DNA from: Desulfoscipio geothermicus DSM 3669
Lineage (GTDB): Bacteria > Bacillota > Desulfotomaculia > Desulfotomaculales > Desulfallaceae
Length of the DNA: 64,000 nt
Assembly: GCF_900115975.1 (NCBI RefSeq)
Contig: NZ_FOYM01000001.1
Span: forward strand, 186,001 to 250,000
Direction of reading: 5' to 3'
This document shows, piece by piece, positions 17,712 through 26,255 of this stretch; positions within the stretch are counted from its first letter, which is position 1; every line of letters begins with the position of its first letter. Under the pieces are notes generated by a model that saw only the letters and a program-made list of their open reading frames with translations, was not told the DNA's origin and ran no database searches. A program made the translations under genes and the position numbers.

Positions 17712-18497
17712 TTATGTAAATACCACTTCCTTTTCAGCAGCCATTAGTGCAGCACCAATAGCACCGCTAATAAATGGTTCATCTGGTACTAAAAGGTCTT
17801 TTCCTATGATTTTCTGAAGCATCTTAACCAGTCCTAAGTCTTTAGCACCCCCGCCGGTGATAGCACATTTTTCTTCAATTTTTACCTTTTGTATCATGCT
17901 GTATATCTTAATAGCCATTGACTGATGAAGACCTGCAATAATATCCTCTTTTTTGATACCTTCAGCTATGCGTGAAATTGCCTCTGTTTCTGCGAAAACC
18001 GAACAACTAGTACTGAATCTGACCGGATTAGTTGATGTAATTGAAAAATTTCCTAAATCATTTATGTTTACTCTTAAAACTTTTGAAATTATTAGCAAAA
18101 TTCTTCCACTTCCAGCCGCACATCTATCGTTAATTACACAATCTGCAACTCTTCCTTTTTCTGTTACTTTTATAACTCTAGTTGATTGGTCACCCACTTC
18201 AATTACAATTCTCACGGAAGGGAGAAGGTAATTCATGCCCCGGCTCTGGCAAGCTACTTCTGTATTTTTTATGTGAGGGTAAGTTATGAAAGATGCCCCT
18301 AAACCAGTTGTTCCTATAATATTTAATTTATCATAGGTTAAACCAGCTTTCTCCAGTGCTTCTTTAAGAACATTATTTGCAGCATTATAAAAGCTCCCTC
18401 TATTTGGCATAATGCTATAAGACAAAACCTTATCATTATCCATTATCACAGCTTTAGCCATTACTGATCCGATATCTAATCCTGCTTTGTAAAACAT
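17712..18497 (-). CDS. ATPase activator subunit, BadF/BadG/BcrA/BcrD family (degenerate DxGxQ)
   Basis: An ASKHA-fold protein of about 261 residues. It has the phosphate-1 motif AGLDIGSVMAKAV and the cluster-bridging cysteines in INDRCAAGSGR and STSCSVFAETEA. The second phosphate motif, normally DIGGQD, reads EVGDQSTRV here, so one conserved part is altered. It forms a tandem with the next activase, as in the hetero-dimeric ATPase parts of class I benzoyl-CoA reductases (BcrA/BcrD, BzdP/BzdQ). The ATG after AGAGGGG was chosen. It would inject low-potential electrons into the dehydratase or reductase subunits. Confidence 0.85.
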   Translation of the reverse strand: MFYKAGLDIGSVMAKAVIMDNDKVLSYSIMPNRGSFYNAANNVLKEALEKAGLTYDKLNIIGTTGLGASFITYPHIKNTEVACQSRGMNYLLPSVRIVIEVGDQSTRVIKVTEKGRVADCVINDRCAAGSGRILLIISKVLRVNINDLGNFSITSTNPVRFSTSCSVFAETEAISRIAEGIKKEDIIAGLHQSMAIKIYSMIQKVKIEEKCAITGGGAKDLGLVKMLQKIIGKDLLVPDEPFISGAIGAALMAAEKEVVFT

Positions 18498-18524
18498 ATA
18501 AAGCACCCCTCTATTTTTGCTCCA

Positions 18525-19379
18525 TTAATCAGCCTCATCGAAAAAAGTAACTGCTTCGAGCTTTCTTTCTTTTTTAATATGTGCCAATTTTTCTTCACCG
18601 GCTTTTGTAACCATTTCTTGAGCTATTATAGATGCCCCTAATGCACCGGTTATTAATGGTTCCGGAGGTGTTAGCATTGAAAAACCAATCCGTTTTTCTA
18701 AATATTTGCATAAACCGATATTCTTGGCTCCTCCTCCGGTAATAACCACATCTTTTTCTATTTTTATTTTACCAACCATTGAATAGATTCTTCCGGCAAG
18801 AGCCTTATGAAGACCAGCCAATATATCTTCAATAGATACTCCCTCCGAAAGGCGTAGTAAAATTTCTTGTTCGGCAAAAATAGTACAGGTTTTACTTATT
18901 CCTGCCGGGTCATTAGACCGTAAAGAGATTTCTCCTATATCCTCTAACTTTAAGCCTAATGTTTCCGAGATTACCTCCAGGAACCTTCCCGTTCCAGCTG
19001 CGCATTTGTCATTCATGATAAAATTGCGTATTTTCCCGTTGACTACTTTGATTCCTTTACAATCCTGTCCGCCAATATCAATGACTGTCCTTACATTAGG
19101 AAACAGCCAACTTACCCCCCGCATATGGCAAGTGATCTCGCTTACCTGAGCATCAGCAAAAGGCACATTTATCCTGCCGTAACCGGTAGCTACGATAAAA
19201 TCAATTTGATCAAAGGTAACATCTGCATTATTAAGTGCCTTTTTGATTACTTCGTGAGCTAATCTGCGGTGTTCGGCTCCGGTAGGCTGAATAATTATTG
19301 CGCGTATCTCTTCTTCTTGTTTTATTACGACCTTTGTAATAGTTGAGCCAATATCAATACCTGCAAATATCACTTTCAT
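18525..19379 (-). CDS. ATPase activator subunit, HgdC / BcrD-like
   Basis: A 284-residue canonical activase with FAGIDIGSTITKVVI, DIGGQDCKGIKV, the 4Fe-4S cysteines in MNDKCAAGTGRFLEV and SKTCTIFAEQEI, and ITGGGAKNIG. All nucleotide and cluster motifs are intact, unlike its neighbour, so the pair may be functionally asymmetric. The enzyme couples ATP hydrolysis to one-electron transfer. It is separated from the upstream catalytic subunits by a 15-bp hairpin, which may set lower expression of the ATPase than of the catalytic part. Confidence 0.9.
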   Translation of the reverse strand: MKVIFAGIDIGSTITKVVIKQEEEIRAIIIQPTGAEHRRLAHEVIKKALNNADVTFDQIDFIVATGYGRINVPFADAQVSEITCHMRGVSWLFPNVRTVIDIGGQDCKGIKVVNGKIRNFIMNDKCAAGTGRFLEVISETLGLKLEDIGEISLRSNDPAGISKTCTIFAEQEILLRLSEGVSIEDILAGLHKALAGRIYSMVGKIKIEKDVVITGGGAKNIGLCKYLEKRIGFSMLTPPEPLITGALGASIIAQEMVTKAGEEKLAHIKKERKLEAVTFFDEAD

Positions 19380-19429
19380 CCCTTCTTTTTACTTTATATA
19401 ATTTTGCTTACAAAATAACTGTTTATAAA

Positions 19430-19469
19430 ACTTAGTTAAGTTGTTAAATATTTGACAACTTAACTAAGT
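19430..19469. terminator. 15-bp perfect hairpin between catalytic and activase genes
   Basis: ACTTAGTTAAGTTGT pairs perfectly with ACAACTTAACTAAGT around a 10-nt loop. Only a weak T-rich tail (TTTATAAAC) follows on the minus strand, so partial termination or transcript protection is likely. Confidence 0.7.
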
Positions 19470-19474
19470 GAATA

Positions 19475-20626
19475 TTAATTTATACTCTCTGCAAAAGCCT
19501 GGAACCTTGTTCTTAAAGGCTCCAAAGCGGTAGTGGAATAATCCTGCTCAATAACCAATACCGGCAGCCCCATCTCTTCAAAATAATCTCTAACTTCCGA
19601 AATTTCATAGCCGTGTATATCACAATTGCGAATTATATTCATATAAACGCCGTTAACATTCCAATCTTTTATCATCTTTTTTAAATAGGAAAATCTATTA
19701 TCAAGGTCTTCCATGCGGGTATTCTTGGTATCCCTAAAAGTTCGCGGGCAAACGATTTTATCAAGGTAACGAATAGCAAGTCCGTCAAAAGGATCTTCGG
19801 TTTCATCTACATCAATCCAAAAACTTCTGGTACCAATAGCTGTATCATCTATTACTATGTTTAACCCGCAATCTTCGATAAGTTTTGTAAACGCAATATT
19901 ATCTATAAGTGAGCCCCAAATGAGTATTCTGCCTTTCTTTTTCTTTGGCCCTTCAGCCCTTCCCTTGACTTCTTCAATAACTTCTTCCAGTAACACGTTT
20001 CCTTCTTCAGGAGGGATGCACATTATGGCTATCATAACCTGTAACATTTCGGAACCAGATACGAGGGGGGGATCCTGCTTGTTTAATTCATACAACTGGC
20101 GTACCAGAGACCTTTGCTTATTATGAAGTGTAACAGCTTCTTTGATCATGGCTGCTGTTGCTTTTTTGCCAGCCGTTTTTTCTAACTCCTCTTTTAAGTA
20201 AAATAGCTGTTTTTTGAAAAACTCTATGGCTGCAGCGTGGTTGGTATGGGGAATATCCAAATAAAAAGAACACGGGCTTTTAAGATAGGACCGCCAAACA
20301 TAACTTACTCTTTCCGCCCCGTCACATGCATGCGCCCCTATAAAGGCATCAAGGTAATCATACCTTCCCTTCATAGCAACATCCAAAACACTTCGATAAA
20401 AAGCACACATTACTGTTGGCAGGTAGGTGTCAGCTTCGGTCAACGGCTCATCCATCTCTCCCATAATTCTAATAGGCATGTAACCCAAAGAAGTCATTAT
20501 TTCGAGGGGAGGGTAGCAACAAAGATATCCTGCAATTTTTTTACCTTCTGCCTTTAATTCTTTTGCTCTCTTTTCACGATCCTGGTAGATTTGTTCCGCC
20601 CGGGCCAGACCTTTAATTACAGTCAT
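19475..20626 (-). CDS. benzoyl-CoA reductase / 2-hydroxyacyl-CoA dehydratase subunit (BcrC/BzdN-like)
   Basis: About 383 residues of the dehydratase D superfamily. The start GYLCCYPPLEIMTSLGYMPIRI, the LPTVMCAFYRSVLDVAMKG segment, AHACDGAERVSYVWR and IRNCDIHGYEI contain the candidate cluster cysteines. With the 450-residue partner and two tandem ATPases the gene set has the composition and subunit sizes of a BzdNOPQ-type class I reductase, but 2-hydroxyacyl-CoA dehydratases have similar parts, so aryl-CoA reduction is not proven. ATG after GGGAGG was chosen. It closely follows the partner gene. Confidence 0.87.
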   Translation of the reverse strand: MTVIKGLARAEQIYQDREKRAKELKAEGKKIAGYLCCYPPLEIMTSLGYMPIRIMGEMDEPLTEADTYLPTVMCAFYRSVLDVAMKGRYDYLDAFIGAHACDGAERVSYVWRSYLKSPCSFYLDIPHTNHAAAIEFFKKQLFYLKEELEKTAGKKATAAMIKEAVTLHNKQRSLVRQLYELNKQDPPLVSGSEMLQVMIAIMCIPPEEGNVLLEEVIEEVKGRAEGPKKKKGRILIWGSLIDNIAFTKLIEDCGLNIVIDDTAIGTRSFWIDVDETEDPFDGLAIRYLDKIVCPRTFRDTKNTRMEDLDNRFSYLKKMIKDWNVNGVYMNIIRNCDIHGYEISEVRDYFEEMGLPVLVIEQDYSTTALEPLRTRFQAFAESIN

Positions 20627-20642
20627 GAATACACCTCCCAAT

Positions 20643-21995
20643 TTACCATCCAAAACCTTCTTTTCTTCTTATTTCTCTGTAATAATCCATAGTTTCAATA
20701 AATGCATCTATTTTGGCATGCGCCTCTTCTTCATTAAACACCCTTAAATCAACAATATCTCCTTCAACAACTACAGAAGGCACTTTAAATTTTTCCATAA
20801 GTAGGTTGCGCAAATGCATCAAAGTATAGGTAGCTGGCCGACAAGACATCAAAGGATGACAGAATAAACCGTCAACTTTATACTCTTCAACCCACTTAAG
20901 ATAAGGTGCTGTGAAGATTGTAGGATCCATACAATACTTTTTTGCTGTAGGAGCAGATTCGTTAAATTTATGATAGGAATATCTGGCTATTAATTCCAAA
21001 GGATCAGTGATACCTTCCCGCTCAGACTCTGGCAATGGACTTGGCGCATGATAATTCCAGCTTTCAATAACAAAAGCGATCCCATGTTTTTCAGCAAATT
21101 CATCAAATAAACCAAGGGTATGCCACGGCGGTAATTCACTGAACGCCATGCGGTATTTCTCATTGGGTATAGCGCCTATTTTGTTATCAACTTTGTATTT
21201 TACTTCTTCATACACTCTTTTATAAAATTCCAGCGCCTCCGGGTCATCAGGTAAATATAAATGCGGTATCATAAGAGCCCAAAAGTCTGTATTAACCGCA
21301 GGAGATGGAACTGATTTTCTTAAGATATCCACTTCGTGTGCCAGTTGGTGTGTCTTGAATATTGTATCTAACCTTTCGCTAAGATTGTCCCAATCCATTT
21401 TTTTGCCTAAAAGCTTTTCTAAAAAAGATACAAATTCCCTTAATTCTTGCACCATGAATTTTATATTTTCCTCTTTATTCCCTGCCAAATAATATTCTGC
21501 TACTCCTGTTTGAGGGAATTCCAATGTCCAAACCGGCACATTCATATATCGGCCTAAACTTTGAAACCACTTGTATCTAGCATCACAGACAGCCCCACAA
21601 GCTAACAAAAAAAGTGGCTTAGGCATACCTCCACCAGGTGCATCTTGCGGTATAACAAAATTATTTTCTTGCAACCTACGCGTATAACCTATACAGTTTC
21701 TGGCATAGCCACAAGTGGTATTTGGAATACCATCACTTTCTGCATAATCCAAATAGGGTTCTGCCCGCCTTACTGAAGCACAGAAGGCACCATAATTTTC
21801 CGGATAACAAAGTTCAACACCCATCGCTTTTGCGATTGTACCCCCCAACCACCAGTCAACCATGGACCATGCAATGGGCTTACCCTCTTCCGCAGCCGTG
21901 CGCGCACTGGCAAGTATTTTTTTCCCAAAATTCCCAGCCTCTCTTGCAGTTTGCAAAGTTTTGGCTGATGATTTTTTTTTCTTCTTATCTCCCAT
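20643..21995 (-). CDS. benzoyl-CoA reductase / 2-hydroxyacyl-CoA dehydratase subunit (BcrB/BzdO-like)
   Basis: A 450-residue large subunit with a lysine-rich start, WSMVDWWLGGTIAKAMGVEL, and cysteines in NTTCGYARNCIGYTRR, LLACGAVCDARYKWFQ and PLMSCRPATYTLMHLR. Segments such as LPPWHTLGLFDEFAEKHGI and FVIESWNYHAP are reminiscent of BzdO/BadE-type subunits, and the length fits them better than HadB (about 408). It is the first gene behind the sigma54 element at 22155-22170. A deleted second copy survives at 11502-11660. Confidence 0.87.
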   Translation of the reverse strand: MGDKKKKKSSAKTLQTAREAGNFGKKILASARTAAEEGKPIAWSMVDWWLGGTIAKAMGVELCYPENYGAFCASVRRAEPYLDYAESDGIPNTTCGYARNCIGYTRRLQENNFVIPQDAPGGGMPKPLFLLACGAVCDARYKWFQSLGRYMNVPVWTLEFPQTGVAEYYLAGNKEENIKFMVQELREFVSFLEKLLGKKMDWDNLSERLDTIFKTHQLAHEVDILRKSVPSPAVNTDFWALMIPHLYLPDDPEALEFYKRVYEEVKYKVDNKIGAIPNEKYRMAFSELPPWHTLGLFDEFAEKHGIAFVIESWNYHAPSPLPESEREGITDPLELIARYSYHKFNESAPTAKKYCMDPTIFTAPYLKWVEEYKVDGLFCHPLMSCRPATYTLMHLRNLLMEKFKVPSVVVEGDIVDLRVFNEEEAHAKIDAFIETMDYYREIRRKEGFGW

Positions 21996-22152
21996 TTTTT
22001 AACCTCCCGATGTTTCACTTCCACACTAACTTTACACCAAAGTTTATTGCAGCCTGAAAATGATTTAAGTTCCGCCCTTCCGCAGGCCTAAAACGATTAG
22101 TTCATTAAAAAATGGAATTAGGTTTATAAATATTTTAAATTTTCTATAAACA

Positions 22153-22172
22153 CACGCAAAAATTATGCCTAA
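22153..22172 (-). promoter_or_regulatory. sigma54 (-24/-12) promoter of the reductase operon
   Basis: The minus strand reads TTAGGCATAATTTTTGCGTG: GG-N10-GC with GGCA and TTTGC. It is located about 160 bp before the first catalytic subunit gene. The rest of 21996-22421 is AT-rich with nothing else recognisable. Confidence 0.72.
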
Positions 22173-22421
22173 CATTACAACTTTAATAATAAGACCAATT
22201 TATCAAAGGGTTTAAAACTGTAGAATCACGAATTATTACAACAGCCGCTCCCACTCCTGGATATTTCATTTCCCACACTGCCCCCGTTTGATTTGTTCTA
22301 TAACTCGGTTAACTAATAAAAAACTTCATAACCCAATCCTTAATGCAGGCTTCATAAGTTTTTTGTCAAAACTTTCAGGATATTAATTTGGACATGAGGT
22401 ATGTTTTTATGATACATTAAT

Positions 22422-22670
22422 TTATAACAAATTTTTTTGAAAAAAATTAAGCGTTATATCCCAGGCTTTTTTTAATCCCCAGTAGGTAAAGTTATGATCT
22501 TCTTTATCGAACACATGCAGTGCAAATTTTTTCTTTAAACGAGAAAGCTCCTGAGCCATGTTATAAGCGTGATTATAGGTACAACCGAATCTTTTTTACC
22601 ATGTACTATTAAAATCGGTGCCATCATCTTATTGACAAATCTGATTGGTGAGCGTATATCATATTCGACT
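22422..22670 (-). pseudogene. C-terminal remnant of an alpha/beta hydrolase
   Basis: The minus strand encodes SPIRFVNKMMAPILIVHGKK followed by DSVVPI, then after a frameshift HAYNMAQELSRLKKKF and HVFDKEDHNFTYWG. This is the Asp-loop and His-loop end of a prolyl-oligopeptidase or esterase-type hydrolase. The N-terminal two thirds are absent and the frame is broken. Confidence 0.7.
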
Positions 22671-22759
22671 TTATAATTTCAAAGGAGTTGCTCGCAGGAA
22701 CATTCGTTCCTACGTCATAAAGCAGCAAAATCTATTTTTAAAGGAGGTGTGTAGAAAAA

Positions 22760-22993
22760 TTGAAGGAATATGAATTTGAAATGCTGGCTAAAAAAACATT
22801 AGTTAAAGTAATACCAGGGTGTCTAAATGAATTAGAAGAACAAGGCTTGTCAAACATATCAGAAATTTCAACGGAACAATTAATTTCCATAGCAGGAATA
22901 TCTGCAGGGATTTCGTCAAGTTATGCCATAACTTTTGCCAAGGAACTAATCAAAGAAGTATTACTTCAAAAGAATATTATAGAAAAAGAATAA
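22760..22993 (+). CDS. 77-aa protein of unknown function, helix-hairpin-helix-like
   Basis: A TTG start follows a strong AAAGGAGGTG site, and the gene is the only plus-strand gene in the first 26 kb. The sequence is helical; LNELEEQGLSNISEISTEQL followed by ISIAGISAGISSSYA has the rhythm of a helix-hairpin-helix domain, but I cannot assign a family. It sits between the reductase operon (divergent) and the MaoC gene (convergent) and could be a small regulator. Function is unknown. Confidence 0.65.
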   Translation: MKEYEFEMLAKKTLVKVIPGCLNELEEQGLSNISEISTEQLISIAGISAGISSSYAITFAKELIKEVLLQKNIIEKE

Positions 22994-23003
22994 AAAAATA
23001 AAT

Positions 23004-23042
23004 CTAATGCAGGTATAAGCATTAAACTCATACCTGCATTAG
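23004..23042. terminator. bidirectional terminator hairpin
   Basis: CTAATGCAGGTAT pairs with ATACCTGCATTAG. On the minus strand a T-rich run (ATTTATTTTTTTA) follows, so it ends the mutase/MaoC operon. Confidence 0.8.
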
Positions 23043-23062
23043 CCCACACTTTAAGTCTGGAC

Positions 23063-23473
23063 TTAATCTTTTAGCATCACAATTGCTTCACCAACAATTA
23101 CTTTTTTATCATTTTGGTTCTTACATACCGTACTTAGTTTTATTTGTTTTTTCTCATCTTCCTTTTCTAATACCTCTACCTGGGCGGTAATGGTATCGCC
23201 AATAAAAACAGGACTACGGAAACTCAGGCTTTGGGATAGATAAATAGTTCCAGGGCCTGGAAGTTGCATTCCCAATATTGCTGAAATTAAGCCCGCTGTT
23301 AACATGCCGTGCGCAATACGATTTTTGAACATTGTTTTTTCGGCGTAAACACTATTAAAATGAACAGGGTTAAAATCACCACTTACAGCTCCGTAAAGGG
23401 TAATGTCTGTTTCAGTTATTGTTTTAGTAAAAGACGCCTTATCACCAACTTTTATTGAATCATACCTGCTCAA
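23063..23473 (-). CDS. MaoC-family (R)-specific enoyl-CoA hydratase (PhaJ-like)
   Basis: A 136-residue single hot-dog domain with the hydratase-2 catalytic Asp/His pair in SGDFNPVHFN and the HGMLTAGLISAILG helix. It reversibly hydrates trans-2-enoyl-CoA to the (R)-3-hydroxyacyl-CoA. Its position right after the mutase small subunit suggests that it handles the rearranged acyl-CoA or its enoyl derivative. Length is that of PhaJ. Confidence 0.9.
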   Translation of the reverse strand: MSRYDSIKVGDKASFTKTITETDITLYGAVSGDFNPVHFNSVYAEKTMFKNRIAHGMLTAGLISAILGMQLPGPGTIYLSQSLSFRSPVFIGDTITAQVEVLEKEDEKKQIKLSTVCKNQNDKKVIVGEAIVMLKD

Positions 23474-23528
23474 AATCTTACCCCCTCTGCAGCCTTATGA
23501 CATCCGGCTTGGTTAAGAAAACTTACTT

Positions 23529-23939
23529 TTAATTTGCCTTGGCAAGAATAGGCTCCCGCATACCATTAATTATTTCCTCTCTTGTTGCTCCGCTGGGATA
23601 TACACCATCAAAGCCCATTTCTTTTAACTTTGGTATATCCTTGGGTGGAATTACGCCACCTATAAAGAAAGCTATTTGCTTATCTAAATCCTGGTCCTTG
23701 GCTAGATCCATAAGTATTTTACCTACACCTAAATGACCGCCCGACAAAGAGCTCACTCCAACAGCATCTACGTCCTCTTCTATAGCAATTTTTATTGCTT
23801 CTTCAGGAGATGCGTTACCTAAATAGACTATCTCCATACCCGCGTCTCTAAGCATACCGCAAACCGTTAGAATCCCTCTGTTATGAGTTTCCGGGCCCAA
23901 ACAACACATGAGGACTTTTATCCTTCTTTTTTCTTGCAT
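23529..23939 (-). CDS. B12-binding small subunit of acyl-CoA mutase
   Basis: A 136-residue stand-alone cobalamin-binding domain like HcmB, IcmB or the C-terminal part of methylmalonyl-CoA mutase. The axial-ligand motif normally DxHxxG (DGHDRG) reads ETHNRG here: the histidine is kept but the hydrogen-bonding aspartate is glutamate. GVSSLSGGH and GGVIPPKD, which line the nucleotide tail, are conserved. It forms the holo-mutase with the product of the 24166-25932 gene, from which it is separated by a 152-bp mobile repeat. Confidence 0.92.
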   Translation of the reverse strand: MQEKRRIKVLMCCLGPETHNRGILTVCGMLRDAGMEIVYLGNASPEEAIKIAIEEDVDAVGVSSLSGGHLGVGKILMDLAKDQDLDKQIAFFIGGVIPPKDIPKLKEMGFDGVYPSGATREEIINGMREPILAKAN

Positions 23940-24017
23940 TTAATCTCCCCCAGTCAAATAATCTGATGTCCTTATATTAAGTAAATATTAAGTAAATAGA
24001 ATTAACTAATTTACTAT

Positions 24018-24169
24018 CTAGCACTACAGCATAATATTACTTATTTCATTATGCCCGCTACGCCACAGGGACGGTTCCATCGTCTTCCCTTCGGCCCTTC
24101 GCTGCGCTTCGGGGACGCTCGAACCGTCCCCATGGCTCCGCTAACTTTTAAATTACGCTGTAGTGCTAG
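24018..24169. repeat. 152-bp MITE-like element with terminal inverted repeats (copy A1)
   Basis: The ends CTAGCACTACAGCATAAT and ATTACGCTGTAGTGCTAG are inverted repeats matching at 17 of 18 positions. Inside is a nested palindrome GGGACGGTTC...GAACCGTCCC around TTCCCTTCGGCCCTTCGCTG. A second copy lies at 33440-33597. The right end supplies the stop codon of the mutase gene. Confidence 0.85.
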
Positions 24170-25932
24170 AAAAAGCTGGGTTTTGACCACAAACCAAATG
24201 CTTTTTTGAAAACCTTCCATTGTTCTCCCACAGTGCAACCGGCTCTGGCGCATTCGAGCGTATAGGGTACGACATTAACTCCTTTTTTACAAGCATCTTC
24301 TAAGGCCCTCAAAGCACTTTCTACCTTTTGCGAATCCCTTTGAGCTTTGAATTCTTTTAGCCTCCTAATTTGTCTTTGCTCCGCATCTTCCGGGTACCGG
24401 AATGCCTCGAAATCCTCCCCGCGAGAGCTTTTTTGCCAATTGTGAGCAACTATTTTTATCGCACCGTTTTCAATCCTTTTATGCTCGTTGTAAAAATAAT
24501 GATAAATTTTTTGCAGCAAAAAACCGCTGCTTACCGCTTCGACATAACCACCTTGTTCTTCGATTTCGGCTATTTCAGAGAGAATTTTTTGTTCTATTTC
24601 GTTTGTTAACGCCTCAATATAGAAAGAGCCACCCAACGGGTCAACTACTGCAGTAACGCCCGTTTCATTTTCCAAAATCTGTTGGTTGCGCAGGGATAGC
24701 AATGATGCTTCTTCGGAAGGAATGGCGTATGCTTCATCATAAGAATCCACATGCAGGGATTGAGCGCCACCCAGCACAGCAGCTAAAGCTTCATAAGCAG
24801 ACCTGATTATATTATTTAACGGCTCTTCCCTAACCAAGCTTATCCCGGAAGTTTGCACATGACACCGCATCCACATGGACCGGGGTTTTTTAGCCTGGTA
24901 TTTATATTTCATGATCTTGTACCATAGCCTACGCACTGCCCGTAACCTACAGATCTCTTCGAAGAAGTCCATGGCCGGAGACCAGAAAAATGCCAACCTT
25001 TCCCCTATCCAATCAACATCATGACCTCTCCTGATCATTTCATCCAAAATTTCCATGGCATGCGCTAGAGCGACAGCCATTTCAGTAACTCCCGAAGTTC
25101 CAAACTCCCGCAAGTTGTACCCGTTAAGGGTAATGAAATTCCAGCGGGGTACATGCTGCCTGATAAATTCTATGTTATCACATTCAATTCGGAAGCAATC
25201 CCGGGGCGGTATATATTCGGAAGCGTTACGAACTAACTCTTCCAGGGTCATATCGTTTTGCACGCTGCCTCGCAGCTGATCCCAGGAAGTTCCCCTACGC
25301 TCGGCTAAAACTAAATACATAGGGAATAATATGGCTGTATTAGACGGGTAATGGGTCACTATGGATGTGGTTTCTTTTCCTATATCTATACCATCAAACA
25401 ACAATTCCCAGTCATTTGCACAATCAATACAGGCCCCGCATGACCCAACTTGCCCTCTTGACATGGGGTCATCTGAATCGTACATTTGAATAGTGGGCAT
25501 ATCAAAAAGAAGATTTAAGCCCGTGGCTCCGTGTTGCAATAAAAATTTCATTCTAGCATTAGTATCCTCAGGCCCACCAAAGCCCACTAACTGTCGCTGG
25601 GTAAATGTCCTGCCCCGGTACATATTAGCGTGAATACCCCTGGCAAAGGGTTCCTGCCCAGAAAAACCTATATCTTCCATATAATCAACATCGGCTACGC
25701 TCAGAGGTGTATAAAGTAATTCCCTTGGTAATTCAGAACCTAATACTGTACGCGGAATTACATGCCAGTTTTCCCGGTCCTCCTTTCGGAGAATACTTTC
25801 CTTCCAAACATTAAATTCATGGCTTAACTTTTCTAAAGCCTCGGGATTGTAAAGAGAAGTACGCTTCCTTCCAGTTAAGCTTTCCTGCAAAATCCCTCTG
25901 GTGGTTTTCTTTTTGGCAACCTCTTCTGGCAT
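24166..25932 (-). CDS. coenzyme B12-dependent acyl-CoA mutase, large subunit (methylmalonyl-CoA mutase family, divergent)
   Basis: A 588-residue protein, the length of HcmA/IcmA-type large subunits. Family landmarks include FARGIHANMYRGR, the GSVQNDM strand, LAFFWSPAMDFFEEI and ADPLGGSFYIEAL-like VVDPLGGSFYIEAL. Aligning by eye to the P. shermanii enzyme, Tyr89 is Leu (TQRQLVGF), Ala116 is Leu (LNLLFDMPT), Arg207 is kept (LVRNAS) and Tyr75 is His. This fits neither the isobutyryl (Phe/Gln) nor the 2-hydroxyisobutyryl (Ile/Asp/Gln) type, nor standard methylmalonyl mutase. A 1,2-rearrangement is near certain; the substrate is open. The stop codon lies in the flanking repeat. Confidence 0.92.
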   Translation of the reverse strand: MPEEVAKKKTTRGILQESLTGRKRTSLYNPEALEKLSHEFNVWKESILRKEDRENWHVIPRTVLGSELPRELLYTPLSVADVDYMEDIGFSGQEPFARGIHANMYRGRTFTQRQLVGFGGPEDTNARMKFLLQHGATGLNLLFDMPTIQMYDSDDPMSRGQVGSCGACIDCANDWELLFDGIDIGKETTSIVTHYPSNTAILFPMYLVLAERRGTSWDQLRGSVQNDMTLEELVRNASEYIPPRDCFRIECDNIEFIRQHVPRWNFITLNGYNLREFGTSGVTEMAVALAHAMEILDEMIRRGHDVDWIGERLAFFWSPAMDFFEEICRLRAVRRLWYKIMKYKYQAKKPRSMWMRCHVQTSGISLVREEPLNNIIRSAYEALAAVLGGAQSLHVDSYDEAYAIPSEEASLLSLRNQQILENETGVTAVVDPLGGSFYIEALTNEIEQKILSEIAEIEEQGGYVEAVSSGFLLQKIYHYFYNEHKRIENGAIKIVAHNWQKSSRGEDFEAFRYPEDAEQRQIRRLKEFKAQRDSQKVESALRALEDACKKGVNVVPYTLECARAGCTVGEQWKVFKKAFGLWSKPSFF

Positions 25933-26204
25933 ATGTCCACACCCTTCCTAAAATTACGTGATTTTTCAGTCATTTAATCAAGCCAGTATTAAATATTCAT
26001 TAAAAGATTCCTCATAAATGCATCGTTTTTACCTCTTAAAGTTTCCTTTCCTACCTTTCTTTTTCCCGAATTAGCGCTTTAATGCAGCCTTCGCCAAAAA
26101 TTGTTTTTCTTCCCAATTGGCTTGTTCCTCCTTCCAACGTTTAGTATAATGATAAGCAAATAATTTTTAATAAATATTGAAAATTATGAATTTTGCATAA
26201 TTAA

Positions 26205-26224
26205 ACATGCAAAAAAAGTGCCTG
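26205..26224 (-). promoter_or_regulatory. sigma54 (-24/-12) promoter of the mutase operon
   Basis: The minus strand reads CAGGCACTTTTTTTGCATG: GGCAC, 10 nt between GG and GC, and TTTGCA, the closest match to consensus in the window. It fires away from the activator gene toward the mutase, which starts about 270 bp downstream. The rest of the 25933-26255 gap has no other clear feature. Confidence 0.8.
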
Positions 26225-26255
26225 ATTAAAATATTTCCCCAAAGGAGGTGATAGA

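Noticed and set aside
24041-24253. 70-codon frame across the repeat element
   Set aside because: It is created by the MITE palindrome and the end of the mutase gene; no start signal.
24166-25932. Calling the mutase a 2-hydroxyisobutyryl-CoA mutase
   Set aside because: The diagnostic Ile, Asp and Gln of that type are not present; Leu, Leu and Arg are found instead.
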